NCBI GenBank assembly: GCA_021793895.1
Contig: JAJYRW010000027.1
Span: 1-11,500, forward strand
Origin: Actinomycetes bacterium
Lineage (GTDB): Bacteria; Actinomycetota; Actinomycetes; Actinomycetales; JAJYRW01
Length of the DNA: 11,500 nucleotides
Direction of reading: 5' to 3'
Shown: piece by piece, positions 1 to 6,955 of the stretch
How the letters are laid out: every line of letters begins with the position of its first letter
How positions within the stretch are numbered: position 1 is the stretch's first letter
The notes under the pieces: generated by a model
Databases searched by the model: none
Seen by the model: only the letters and a program-made list of their open reading frames with translations
Told to the model about the DNA's origin: nothing
Made by a program: the position numbers and the translations under genes

Positions 1-953
1 GATCTCACGGCGTGGTGTTCCCGGGCCTGAATAAGCAGTTCGCGAAAACACTGCGCATTATCGTAACTGGAGCGCCAGCCCGCCTCTGTCAGACGGCTGG
101 CCTTGACGGCCCAACTGCGCGTTACATACAGCAAATCGGTCGGTGGCATGGGCAGCGCTCCAACCCGGTAGAGGCGGTCGGCAGATGCGCGGGCCATCGA
201 CTCCGGGATTTCGATACTGCGCATCTGAGAAAGTCGTTCAATTTCAACCTGGGTGAGCACACCTGGCGACGCAACCGCGACGGGCCCAAAAAGCGAGTGT
301 TCCAGCACGTGACCTACTGCCCGCGCCACGTCGTCAATGTGCGCAAATTGCCACGCGATGGGGATGTTGCGCAACACCAAAATGCGCGGGGCCTCAAAGT
401 GGCGGGTGGCAGCAGTATCCACTTCCGGCCCCACGAGTGCTGCCGGGCGCAACATGGTGAAGTTTCCATTTGCCGTGGCGGCGATGAGTTTTTCTATCGC
501 AAGCGCATCGCCGACCAACCCCTCGTCTGTCTCCGCGTTCAGCGGCGCGTCATCTGCCAGTGGGGGCTGACCGGCTCGGGCGCCATAAACCATAGCCGTG
601 GTGATCACCACGATGTGCTCAATTTGAGCCTGTTGCGCCGCTGCCAAAACCGTTTGTGTGCGCTCTAACAGTTGCGCGCGGCGGTGGGGACCCGCGGCGA
701 GCGCCTGGGTTAGATCGTCAAAATTTGGAACATAAACCAGCGCGCGGCAGTCATTAATTTCCGCTGCTAGCGCACATGGCGCGACGGCAGCGGAGACGGA
801 ATCTATACCCACATGCACGACATGGGCGTTTACTTCATCGGCCAAATATCGCGTGATAGCGCGCGAAGTGGGCCCCGAACCGATAAGCGCCACCGGATTA
901 TTAGACAGGCGGGCAGGTGAATTTACCGCCCGATTTTGCCCTGGCACCGCCAC
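1..953 (-). CDS. Atypical extended-SDR / NAD-dependent epimerase-like protein (partial, runs off left edge)
   Basis: The reverse-strand frame is open from 953 to the window edge (317 visible codons) and has no stop, so the C-terminus lies outside. The N-terminal Rossmann strand carries VALIGSGPTSR (residues 21-31, GxGxxS). Further on are VVITTAMVYG (115-124), matching the catalytic-Ser/VYG region of extended SDRs, MLRPAALVGPE (167-177) and WQFAHIDDVARAV (201-213), a typical epimerase-family signature. The catalytic YxxxK is not intact: the matching stretch reads L151-AIE-K155, so a normal dehydrogenase/epimerase reaction is doubtful and a binding or regulatory role is possible. The GTG start at 953 was chosen because GAGG lies 5 nt upstream (959-962) and an in-frame TGA sits at 969-971. 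GTG at 947 (SD-like AGGGG) or at 893 are alternatives. It is transcribed away from the DUF2342 gene. Family assignment is fairly firm; the substrate is unknown. Confidence 0.8.
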   Translation of the reverse strand, partial: MAVPGQNRAVNSPARLSNNPVALIGSGPTSRAITRYLADEVNAHVVHVGIDSVSAAVAPCALAAEINDCRALVYVPNFDDLTQALAAGPHRRAQLLERTQTVLAAAQQAQIEHIVVITTAMVYGARAGQPPLADDAPLNAETDEGLVGDALAIEKLIAATANGNFTMLRPAALVGPEVDTAATRHFEAPRILVLRNIPIAWQFAHIDDVARAVGHVLEHSLFGPVAVASPGVLTQVEIERLSQMRSIEIPESMARASADRLYRVGALPMPPTDLLYVTRSWAVKASRLTEAGWRSSYDNAQCFRELLIQAREHHAVR

Positions 954-976
954 CCCTGCCTCATTTCCTCACGCGC

Positions 977-1005
977 TTGAAAGTAGATTCCGGTTACCGT
1001 TAATG
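977..1005 (+). promoter_or_regulatory. Weak candidate sigma-70-type promoter for the DUF2342 gene
   Basis: TTGAAA at 977-982 is a good -35 match. It is followed after 17 bp by TTAATG (1000-1005), a poor -10; GTTAAT one base earlier is also possible. The site lies in the 111-bp gap between the divergent SDR-like gene and the gene starting at 1065, which has its own ribosome site (AGGAAGG, about 1050-1056). The call rests only on the hexamers. Confidence 0.25.
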
Positions 1006-1064
1006 GTGTGCCGTCATTTAATTATGGCTAGAACCGCACATCACTGCAGCAGGAAGGACCGGTT

Positions 1065-2489
1065 ATGAGTGACGATGCCCGCGGCCCGGAGGAGCCCGAA
1101 GGCGACATTTTTGAGTTGCTCGCTTCCCTCTTTGGTGGGGACCGGGAGTCCATGGAGCGCGCGCTTTCCGAAAGTGGAATCAACCCGGCTGAATTGCAGG
1201 CCATGAGCGCGCAAATGCCCGCGCTGCCTTCGGGGATGGAGCAGATGTTCTCAGCGCTGACGGGATCTGGCCCGTCGCAGGGCCCGGTGAATTGGGAACT
1301 AGCCCACAATATTGCGCGGCAAACGGCAGTGGCAGAGGGCGATCCCTCAGTTGGTCCTCGCGTCGAAAAAGATTGCCGGGACGCGCTCAATGTGGCTGAA
1401 CTGTGGCTCAACCCGGCGACAAATCTGCCCGCGGCCGCCATTGACCAGCGCGTGTGGAGCCGCTCCGAATGGGTTGAAGCAACGCTTGATACCTGGCGGA
1501 AGTTAACCGAACCGATCGCAACATCGGTGGCCGACGCCATGAGCGAGGTCATGCGCGAGGCCGGGATGGAAATGGGCGCACCCGCCGGACTTGGCATCGA
1601 TCCCAGCCAGATGCTGCGCCAATTTGGAGGCGCAGTCTTTGGCATGCAGGTAGGAAATGCCGTGGGGACGCTCGCGCAGGAAGTGCTGGGCGCCGGCGAT
1701 GTGGGCCTGGCTCTTACTTCCAAGCCCACCGCCGCACTCATCCCAGTAAACGTTGCCGCGCTGGCGGAGAATTTTGAAGAACCCGAGGCGGAGCTGCGGC
1801 TGTTTGTGGCCCTGCGGGAAACCGCGCTGGCCCGCCTTTTTACGCATGCACCGTGGCTGGGCTCGAGATTAGCCGGAGCGGTCGAAGATTACGCCTCGGG
1901 CATTTCTATCGATATGAGCCAGTTGGAAGAAACGGTGCGCTCAATCGACCCCACCAACCCCGAAGAGTTGCAAGAAGCTTTGGGGAGCGGAATGTTTGAG
2001 GTCGCTAAAACCCCGCAGCAGCAGGCAGCGCTGGGACGGTTAGAGACAATGCTGGCCCTGGTGGATGGGTGGGTTGACGTTGTCGTGGCCGCGGCCGCTG
2101 AACCGAATTTGCCGCGCATAGATGCGCTGCGCGAAATCATGACGCGGCGCCGCGCTGTGGGTGGCCCCGCGGAGCAAACATTCGCCGGCCTGGTCGGGCT
2201 GGAACTGCGTCCGCGCCGCCTGCGTGAGGCCTCGCGACTGTGGCACATCATTGGCGAGGAATGGGGGCAGGCCTCCCGCGATGATCTGTGGTCACATCCA
2301 GATTTGCTGCCCACTGCCGAAGACCTGGATGATCCGGAAGGATTCGCCAATCGGCGTGCGGAAGCGCGCGAGGCAGAGGCGGACCTCGATGAAGTCTTAG
2401 CCCAGATCTTGGATGATGAGGCCTCAGACAAAGGCGACAGTGAAGAGCCCGACGAAGGCGACGTTGAAGAGCCCGACGAAAAAGAATGA
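1065..2489 (+). CDS. DUF2342 / zinc-dependent metalloprotease-like protein (TIGR03624-type), metal site probably lost
   Basis: This is a 474-residue protein with ATG start and SD AGGAAGG about 9 nt upstream. The N-terminus (1-75) is acidic and low-complexity. The core (about 185-425) matches the actinobacterial DUF2342 'zincin_2' family as I remember it: ALIPVNVAALAE (224-235), ELRLFVALRETA (243-254), HAPWLGSRLAGAVEDYA (261-277), PEELQEALGSGMFE (299-312), GGPAEQTFAGLVGLELRPRRLREA (366-389) and LWSHPDLLPTAEDLDDP (408-424). Family members have His/Glu metal ligands around the helix seen here as R251-E-T-A-L255 and around D334-GWVDVV-340. Neither site contains a His, so proteolysis is doubtful. 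The C-terminus (430-474) is a charged tail with two copies of GD(S/V)EEPDE. The M. tuberculosis counterpart appears to be Rv3195. No experimentally proven function is known to me. The gene is convergent with the YgjP-like peptidase, 51 bp away. Confidence 0.85.
   Translation: MSDDARGPEEPEGDIFELLASLFGGDRESMERALSESGINPAELQAMSAQMPALPSGMEQMFSALTGSGPSQGPVNWELAHNIARQTAVAEGDPSVGPRVEKDCRDALNVAELWLNPATNLPAAAIDQRVWSRSEWVEATLDTWRKLTEPIATSVADAMSEVMREAGMEMGAPAGLGIDPSQMLRQFGGAVFGMQVGNAVGTLAQEVLGAGDVGLALTSKPTAALIPVNVAALAENFEEPEAELRLFVALRETALARLFTHAPWLGSRLAGAVEDYASGISIDMSQLEETVRSIDPTNPEELQEALGSGMFEVAKTPQQQAALGRLETMLALVDGWVDVVVAAAAEPNLPRIDALREIMTRRRAVGGPAEQTFAGLVGLELRPRRLREASRLWHIIGEEWGQASRDDLWSHPDLLPTAEDLDDPEGFANRRAEAREAEADLDEVLAQILDDEASDKGDSEEPDEGDVEEPDEKE
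2433..2480 (+). repeat. Two tandem 24-bp units encoding the acidic octapeptide GD(S/V)EEPDE
   Basis: Units 2433-2456 and 2457-2480 differ only at the codon pair giving S versus V. They lie in frame at the extreme 3' end of the DUF2342 gene and add acidic residues. A 24-bp period keeps the frame under copy-number change, so the tail length is likely to vary between strains. Confidence 0.85.
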
Positions 2490-2510
2490 CTGGGTTAGCT
2501 TGTGGCCACC

Positions 2511-2535
2511 GCTGAGCCCTAAACGGCGACTCAGC
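2511..2535. terminator. Possible bidirectional terminator stem-loop between convergent genes
   Basis: GCTGAG (2511-2516) pairs with CTCAGC (2530-2535) across a 13-nt loop in the 51-bp gap between the two convergent stop codons (2489 and 2541). The stem is only 6 bp and has no T-run on either side, so it is at best a weak or factor-assisted terminator. Confidence 0.3.
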
Positions 2536-2540
2536 ATGCC

Positions 2541-3266
2541 TTATGCTCCTTCGCGATCGGTAATTTCCTCCGCAGCGGCGATCTGCTCGGCCGCAGTTTC
2601 CGCTTTATCGCGCGTATCACCGTCACCTGCATCGCGCGTATCGCTGTCTCCTGCATCATGGGTATCGCTGTCTCCTGCATCATGGGTATCGATGTCATCT
2701 TCATCCTGCGCATCGATGTCATCCGGTTCGACTTCTGGGCCAGCCGCACCGTCCTGTTCAAAAGAGACACCTTCTAAGAAACCGCGCGCCCGCTCCGTGC
2801 GCTCATAGCCCGCTAGCAGTGCCCAAAATTGCGAACTGTGATCCGGGGTAATCATGTGCGCCAACTCGTGCAATAACACGTAGTCCAATACCCAGTGCGG
2901 CATGCCCTTGAGGCGATCAGAAATACGAATACTCCCCGTGGCTGGCGTGCACGAACCCCAGCGCCGGTTTTGCGAAGAGGACCACGTCACCGACTTCGGG
3001 TGCGCTTGGGAGCCCAAGTACTTTTCCGACAATTTCAGTGCGCGCTCATGTAGCTGCGCGTCGGTGGGACGCCGGCGTTTTTCTTGATTTTTAAGCCGCT
3101 CGAGCATCTTTTCCACCCACTCGCGCTCTTGCGCGCGGGTGAACCTAGCCGGGATAGCCACCACGGTGACATCACCTTCCCGGAACGCACTAACGGTTCT
3201 TTTTCTTCGTGAGCTGCGCCGAACCTCAATCTCAAAATCGACATCTTCGTCTTTCACAATCCACAC
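2541..3266 (-). CDS. YgjP/DUF45-type zinc metallopeptidase (SprT/M48-like) with Asp-rich repeat tail
   Basis: With the GTG at 3266 the product has 241 residues. VRRSSRRKRTVSAFREGDV (15-33) and IPARF (38-42) form the family's N-terminal beta domain. RRWGSC (101-106) is the family's conserved RWGSC signature. The zinc site is H133-ELA-H137 with a third ligand at H143 (DHSSQFW), so the catalytic residues HExxH...H are complete and metal-dependent peptidase activity is plausible; its substrate is unknown. Residues about 183-222 are five Asp-rich octapeptide repeats, followed by an Ala/Glu helix-like tail. No signal peptide is seen, so it is presumably cytoplasmic. The start is uncertain: neither the GTG at 3266 nor the one at 3257 has a clear SD. 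An ATG at 3305 and a frame open to 3548 exist, but the latter would overlap the divergent ThiF-like gene. Family call firm, start weak. Confidence 0.85.
   Translation of the reverse strand: MWIVKDEDVDFEIEVRRSSRRKRTVSAFREGDVTVVAIPARFTRAQEREWVEKMLERLKNQEKRRRPTDAQLHERALKLSEKYLGSQAHPKSVTWSSSQNRRWGSCTPATGSIRISDRLKGMPHWVLDYVLLHELAHMITPDHSSQFWALLAGYERTERARGFLEGVSFEQDGAAGPEVEPDDIDAQDEDDIDTHDAGDSDTHDAGDSDTRDAGDGDTRDKAETAAEQIAAAEEITDREGA
2611..2706 (-). repeat. Four tandem 24-bp units (degenerate fifth to 2730) encoding Asp-rich octapeptides
   Basis: On the plus strand the units are 2611-2634, 2635-2658, 2659-2682 and 2683-2706; the copies at 2635 and 2659 are almost identical and the outer ones have drifted. 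A more diverged unit occupies 2707-2730. Read on the minus strand they encode repeats of the form D(S/G/I)DT(H/R)DAG at the C-terminus of the YgjP-like peptidase. This is a frame-preserving minisatellite and a likely polymorphic locus. Confidence 0.9.
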
Positions 3267-3277
3267 GTTAGCCGGTC

Positions 3278-3304
3278 TGTGGATTATTTGGGTATTTATC
3301 CACA
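3278..3304. promoter_or_regulatory. 27-bp inverted repeat of two DnaA-box-like 9-mers in a divergent promoter region
   Basis: TGTGGATTA (3278-3286) and TTATCCACA (3296-3304) face each other across 9 bp. The right copy is an exact match to the classical DnaA box TTATCCACA, and the left is a one-mismatch copy in opposite orientation. A third, weaker match, CAATCCACA, lies at 3257-3265 at the likely start of the YgjP-like gene. The site sits in the only gap between the divergent YgjP-like and ThiF-like genes, so it may act as a DnaA-controlled or other dimeric-repressor operator. Binding is inferred from sequence alone. Confidence 0.4.
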
Positions 3305-3369
3305 TTTTTCGGCGCGGGAGCCTTTTTGGCAGCGTTTCATGCCACAGTCGAACAGGCACGAAGAGCAAA

Positions 3370-4389
3370 ATGAAAACAACACCGGGGTGGTTCATGCAGG
3401 TGCGATTACGGCCAGGAATGCGCCTGCTGTGGCGCGACAGCACAACGCTCCAGGTCAGCAAAACGGGGCTTGATGGCGTGGTCTTCGAAAACCTCCGACC
3501 CGATGAGATTCGACTGCTAGAAGATTTACAAGTCCAGGGCGCTGCCAATGATCGCTCGCACCCCGTATTGGCAAAACTTCACGATGCCAACCTGCTGTTG
3601 CCAATGACGCGCATGGGCATAAATCACCTCAGCCACAGTCTGCGCGCCCGCCTCCAGGCCGATGCCCGGGCACTAAGTACACAGGCCCCAACCGGCATTG
3701 GATGGCCCGTTCTTTCACAGCGCCAGCACAGTGCGGTCGAAGTCCGCGGGCTGGGTCGTACCGGCGCGCTACTGACAAGACTCTTAGCCCACAGCGGCGT
3801 GGGAGAAATTTTGATTGCGGACGACACCCCAATAGTTATTGATGACCTGTCACCTGGGGGCTATTCTTCTGGGGATTTAGGAAAAAGCCGTGCCACCGCG
3901 CTTCGAGCTGCGCTGCAGCGTGACGCACCAGAGATTTTTACCGGGTTCGCGGGAAGCCGGCACCCCGATCTGTGCGTGCTTATCGCCCATCACGCGGTGA
4001 ATCCGGTTTATTACCAGCGCCTCATGCGGCACGACATCGCGCATATCGCGATTGTTTTAAGCGATGGGCGCGCAACGGTGGGGCCATTTGTAATTCCGGG
4101 GCAGACCCCTTGTTTGCGGTGTCTTGATTTACATCGCCTCGATCTCGACCCGGCCTGGCCCGTGCTGGCCACGCAGCTTATGAACATTGAGTTAGATGAA
4201 CAATGCCCCGAAGAGAGCGTGCTGGCAGGACTAGTCGCACACCTTGGTGCGGGCCAAATCCTTAGCGCAATTGCGGGATCGCAGCCGCTAACTGTCGCCG
4301 CGACGATGGAATTGACCCTCACCGATTATGTTCCCGCGCTGCGGGAGTGGACCATCCATCCCGATTGCGGGTGCGCGGGTGTGCCCTGA
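3370..4389 (+). CDS. ThiF/E1-like protein of the TOMM cyclodehydratase / leader-peptide-binding type
   Basis: The product has 339 residues from the ATG at 3370; the ATG at 3394, with GGGGTGG upstream, is an alternative. The N-terminal third (LRPGMRLLWRDSTTLQV, 13-29; DEIRLLEDL, 45-53) resembles the small winged-helix/leader-recognition part of TOMM cyclodehydratase partner proteins. The rest is an E1 Rossmann fold: VRGLGRTGALLTRLL (125-139), SGVGEILIADD (142-152) in place of the usual GVG-LxLxDxD, and GDLGKSRA (168-175). It ends with a four-cysteine zinc site, C248-LR-C251 and C333-G-C335 (HPDCGC). The usual Arg after the Asp loop and a clear catalytic Cys are not evident, so true adenylation is uncertain. 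No YcaO gene, precursor peptide or thiamine/molybdopterin gene is nearby. A relative (I believe Rv3196) sits in the same place in mycobacteria, suggesting a conserved housekeeping role. Fold firm, function unknown. Confidence 0.8.
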   Translation: MKTTPGWFMQVRLRPGMRLLWRDSTTLQVSKTGLDGVVFENLRPDEIRLLEDLQVQGAANDRSHPVLAKLHDANLLLPMTRMGINHLSHSLRARLQADARALSTQAPTGIGWPVLSQRQHSAVEVRGLGRTGALLTRLLAHSGVGEILIADDTPIVIDDLSPGGYSSGDLGKSRATALRAALQRDAPEIFTGFAGSRHPDLCVLIAHHAVNPVYYQRLMRHDIAHIAIVLSDGRATVGPFVIPGQTPCLRCLDLHRLDLDPAWPVLATQLMNIELDEQCPEESVLAGLVAHLGAGQILSAIAGSQPLTVAATMELTLTDYVPALREWTIHPDCGCAGVP

Positions 4390-4458
4390 AAACAGGCGCC
4401 CAACGAAACTGGCTCGCTACCGAACTAACGCGCCCTCCAACGCTGGAATGGGTTGAAT

Positions 4459-6531
4459 CTAAGATGCCGGAACGTGTTCGGCCACGATCCGCAAAATGTC
4501 TTCACCGAACTGTTCCAATTTGCGTGGCCCAATACCGCGGATCTTTATTAGATCCGCGGCGCTTTGTGGCCGCTGCTGCGCCACCTCTTCCAGCGAGGCG
4601 TCAGCTAAAACAGTGAAGGCCGGTTTGCTGTTTTCTTGGGCCTGCTGCGCCCGCCACTGGCGCAGCGCCTCGAAAAGCTCTTCGTCATAGGGCACTGGGC
4701 ACTGGCCACACCGGCGTCGTTTGCGCTCCTGCGAAGAGATCAAGGGGCCACCGCACACGGTGCACACGTTCGTGCCGCGGCCACCGCGAGCACTACCAGC
4801 ACCCCGCCGCCCCCGCGGCTCGGGCCAAATTCCATCTAAGAATCGGCTGCGGCGGCGATTGCCGCGCGTACCCGGATTACGGGCCCGCGACCACGACAAC
4901 ACCAGGTGTTCGCGCGCCCGCGTGACGCCCACATAGAGCAGGCGACGCTCTTCTTCCACGGCCTCTTCCCCCTCCGCCAGTGAAATCGGCATCAAGCCCT
5001 CTGACATGCCCGCTAAAAACACCGCGTCCCACTCCAGGCCTTTCGCGGCGTGCAGGGAAGCCAGTGTCACGCCCTCGATCGTGGGAGCATGCTGCGCGTT
5101 AGCCCGGTCATCTAACTCTGTGATGAACGACTCCATCGTCGGCGCCGGTGCGGACTTTGCTTCCAGTTCATCGGCCAGCGCGACAAGCGCCTGGAGCGCA
5201 TCCCACTTTTCCCGCACGGCGCCACTGGCCGCTGGCGGTTCTGGGCGCCAACCCGCGTTGGCCAAGATATGGCGCACGGCAGTGCCCAAAGAAGCATCAC
5301 TCGGTGTCGTGCGCACCGCTGCACGCAACAGCACAATCGCCTCGCGCACTTCTCGGCGGGCAAAAAACCTTTCACCGCCGCGCACCACATAGCCAATTCC
5401 CGCGTTGGCAAGCGCCGTTTCAAAAGCGGCGGACTGCGCATTGGTGCGGAACAGGATCGCTATTTCGCTAGCCGGCACGTCCTGCTTGATGAGGCGGCGA
5501 ATCCGATCCGCAACGCCCGCGGCTTCCGCCGTGTCATCGTCATAGGTAACAAAGCTCGGCTCGGGGCCACTGGGCCGCTGCGCGAGCAGCGTTAAGCCCG
5601 CACTGTGCGTGGGGCGACCTTGCGAAATGATGTCGTTGGCCACCTGCACAACCTGCGGCGTCGAGCGGTAATCGCGGGTGAGTTTGATCGTCGCGGCATC
5701 CGGATACCGACGCGCGAATTCCAGCAGGTAGTTCGGCGTCGCCCCCGTAAACGAATAGATTGTCTGATGCGCATCGCCCACCACGCACAGTTCCTGGCGC
5801 TCCCCCAGCCACAGATTTAAAAGCCGCTGTTGCAGGGGAGAAACGTCTTGATACTCATCTACCACGAAGTGGCGATATTGGTCGCGTACCTGCGCTGCCA
5901 CGTCCGGTCGGGATTCTAACCACCCAACTAAGAACAGCAGCACGTCTTCGAAATCAATGAGGTAGCGGTCGGACTTTTCATCTTCATACCGGCGCATCAG
6001 TCGCGAAACCGTTAGCAGATCAAAACCGGCCACCCCGGGCCGGGAAATCGCTTCAGCCCGTTTCACGTATTGATCAGGCGTGAGCATATTGACCTTGGCC
6101 CACTCGATCTCGGCCGCAAGATCGCGCAGCGTCGAGCGGTCCACATCCAGGTGGAGCATCGCAGCTGCATGCGCCACCAATTGCGCCTTATGTTCCAGCA
6201 ATTGCGGTACGCCGCCCCCGACCGCCTGCGGGTAAAAATACTGAACCTGGCGCAGCGCAGCAGCATGGAAGGTGCGCGCCTGCACGCCCGCTACACCCAG
6301 CATTCGCAGTCGAGAGCGCATTTCCCCGGCAGCGCGGGCGGTAAACGTCAGTGCCAATACCGATGTGGGGTGGTACATACCCGAAGCTACGCCATAAGCG
6401 ATGCGGTGGGTGATGGCGCGCGTTTTGCCCGTTCCCGCGCCAGCCAGCACACACACTGGACCGCGCAGCGCCAGGGCGACTTCGCGCTGGTCTTCATCCA
6501 AAGCGGTAAGGATTTGTTCAGGGTTCGACAT
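4459..6531 (-). CDS. uvrD2: ATP-dependent 3'-5' DNA helicase UvrD2 (SF1A) with tetracysteine and HRDC tail
   Basis: The product has 690 residues; ATG start with GAGGAG about 2 nt upstream. SF1A motifs run in order: Q15 of the Q-motif, Walker A AGAGTGKTR (30-38), LTFTARAAGEM (61-71), TFHAAALR (87-94), Walker B VVDEYQD (223-229), GDAHQTIYSFTGA (252-264), LTRDYRS (284-290), LASLHAAKGLEWD (490-502) and LLYVGVTRARE (531-541). All are intact, so ATP-driven DNA translocation and unwinding is expected. After a basic Arg/Gly linker come four cysteines (590, 593, 608, 611) and then an HRDC-like DNA-binding domain (about 615-685, ending IRGIGPRKLEQFGEDIL). That tetracysteine-HRDC architecture is the hallmark of mycobacterial UvrD2, which is essential in mycobacteria. 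It is convergent with the ThiF-like gene (69-bp gap, no convincing terminator) and divergent from mycoredoxin (105-bp gap). Confidence 0.96.
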   Translation of the reverse strand: MSNPEQILTALDEDQREVALALRGPVCVLAGAGTGKTRAITHRIAYGVASGMYHPTSVLALTFTARAAGEMRSRLRMLGVAGVQARTFHAAALRQVQYFYPQAVGGGVPQLLEHKAQLVAHAAAMLHLDVDRSTLRDLAAEIEWAKVNMLTPDQYVKRAEAISRPGVAGFDLLTVSRLMRRYEDEKSDRYLIDFEDVLLFLVGWLESRPDVAAQVRDQYRHFVVDEYQDVSPLQQRLLNLWLGERQELCVVGDAHQTIYSFTGATPNYLLEFARRYPDAATIKLTRDYRSTPQVVQVANDIISQGRPTHSAGLTLLAQRPSGPEPSFVTYDDDTAEAAGVADRIRRLIKQDVPASEIAILFRTNAQSAAFETALANAGIGYVVRGGERFFARREVREAIVLLRAAVRTTPSDASLGTAVRHILANAGWRPEPPAASGAVREKWDALQALVALADELEAKSAPAPTMESFITELDDRANAQHAPTIEGVTLASLHAAKGLEWDAVFLAGMSEGLMPISLAEGEEAVEEERRLLYVGVTRAREHLVLSWSRARNPGTRGNRRRSRFLDGIWPEPRGRRGAGSARGGRGTNVCTVCGGPLISSQERKRRRCGQCPVPYDEELFEALRQWRAQQAQENSKPAFTVLADASLEEVAQQRPQSAADLIKIRGIGPRKLEQFGEDILRIVAEHVPAS

Positions 6532-6636
6532 CGCTCCTCATCTTCGCACCCCACACTGACATCACCGCCGCCCGCTCGGGTCAGTCCCAGCAGTTAGTCT
6601 TAATAAGCAAAACATTCTTGATTGAAAGGGCCATTA

Positions 6637-6912
6637 ATGGCTAATCCGTATACTCCTGCAGCTGGTTCGACACTAATGTTCACCACGCCTTGGTGTGGTT
6701 ATTGCCGCCGGTTAAAAAGCCAAATGGACCGCGCGGGCGTCTCGTATAGCGAGGTCGACATTGAACAGCATCCGGATGCGGCCGAGATTGTCGAAAAGGT
6801 AAATGAGGGCAATCAAACTGTTCCAACCATGCTCTTTTCCGATGGCAGTGCAGCAACGAATCCCTCACTGGCCGAGGTCCAAGAGCGCATTAAAGCGGCC
6901 CAAGAGGGCTAG
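6637..6912 (+). CDS. mrx1: Mycoredoxin (glutaredoxin-family, mycothiol-dependent)
   Basis: This 91-residue thioredoxin-fold protein has the redox motif W-C20-GY-C23 (TTPWCGYCRRLK, 16-27), the cis-Pro loop TVPT (61-64) and the TNPS segment (74-77) that binds the thiol cofactor in glutaredoxins. It closely resembles M. tuberculosis Mrx1 (Rv3198A) as I recall it, which also has WCGYC, VDIE and TNPS. Mycoredoxins reduce protein-mycothiol mixed disulfides in the cytoplasm, so the host should make mycothiol. The ATG at 6637 was chosen because GAAAGGG lies 6 nt upstream (6624-6630); a TTG at 6622 would place the start upstream of that site. A TAnnnT box, TAGTCT (6595-6600), could be its -10, but no -35 or SigH/SigR-like GGAA-GTT pair was found. 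It is divergent from uvrD2 and convergent with nudC. Confidence 0.93.
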   Translation: MANPYTPAAGSTLMFTTPWCGYCRRLKSQMDRAGVSYSEVDIEQHPDAAEIVEKVNEGNQTVPTMLFSDGSAATNPSLAEVQERIKAAQEG

Positions 6913-6955
6913 GTTCCCAGCCAGGCACGAGCGCTAGTTCCGAGCAAAACGCGCG

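Noticed and set aside
12..668. Long plus-strand open frame at the left end
   Set aside because: It is antisense to the SDR-like gene, which has clear Rossmann and epimerase signatures; the plus-strand product has no recognisable motif.
1028..1741. Long minus-strand open frame with Ser/Pro-rich product
   Set aside because: It is antisense to the well-supported DUF2342 gene and of low complexity, a typical shadow in high-GC DNA; the same holds for 1889-2431.
3139..3369. Upstream extension of the ThiF-like gene
   Set aside because: It overlaps the YgjP-like coding region antisense and encodes Ser/Thr-rich sequence without family similarity; recognisable homology starts just after 3370.
3267..3548. 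N-terminal extension of the YgjP-like protein
   Set aside because: The extra residues are not like the family and would overlap the divergent ThiF-like gene's start; the family homology begins near residue 12 of the chosen form.
6622..6636. TTG start for mycoredoxin five codons upstream
   Set aside because: The SD-like GAAAGGG (6624-6630) would lie within the coding sequence; the ATG at 6637 has proper spacing from it.
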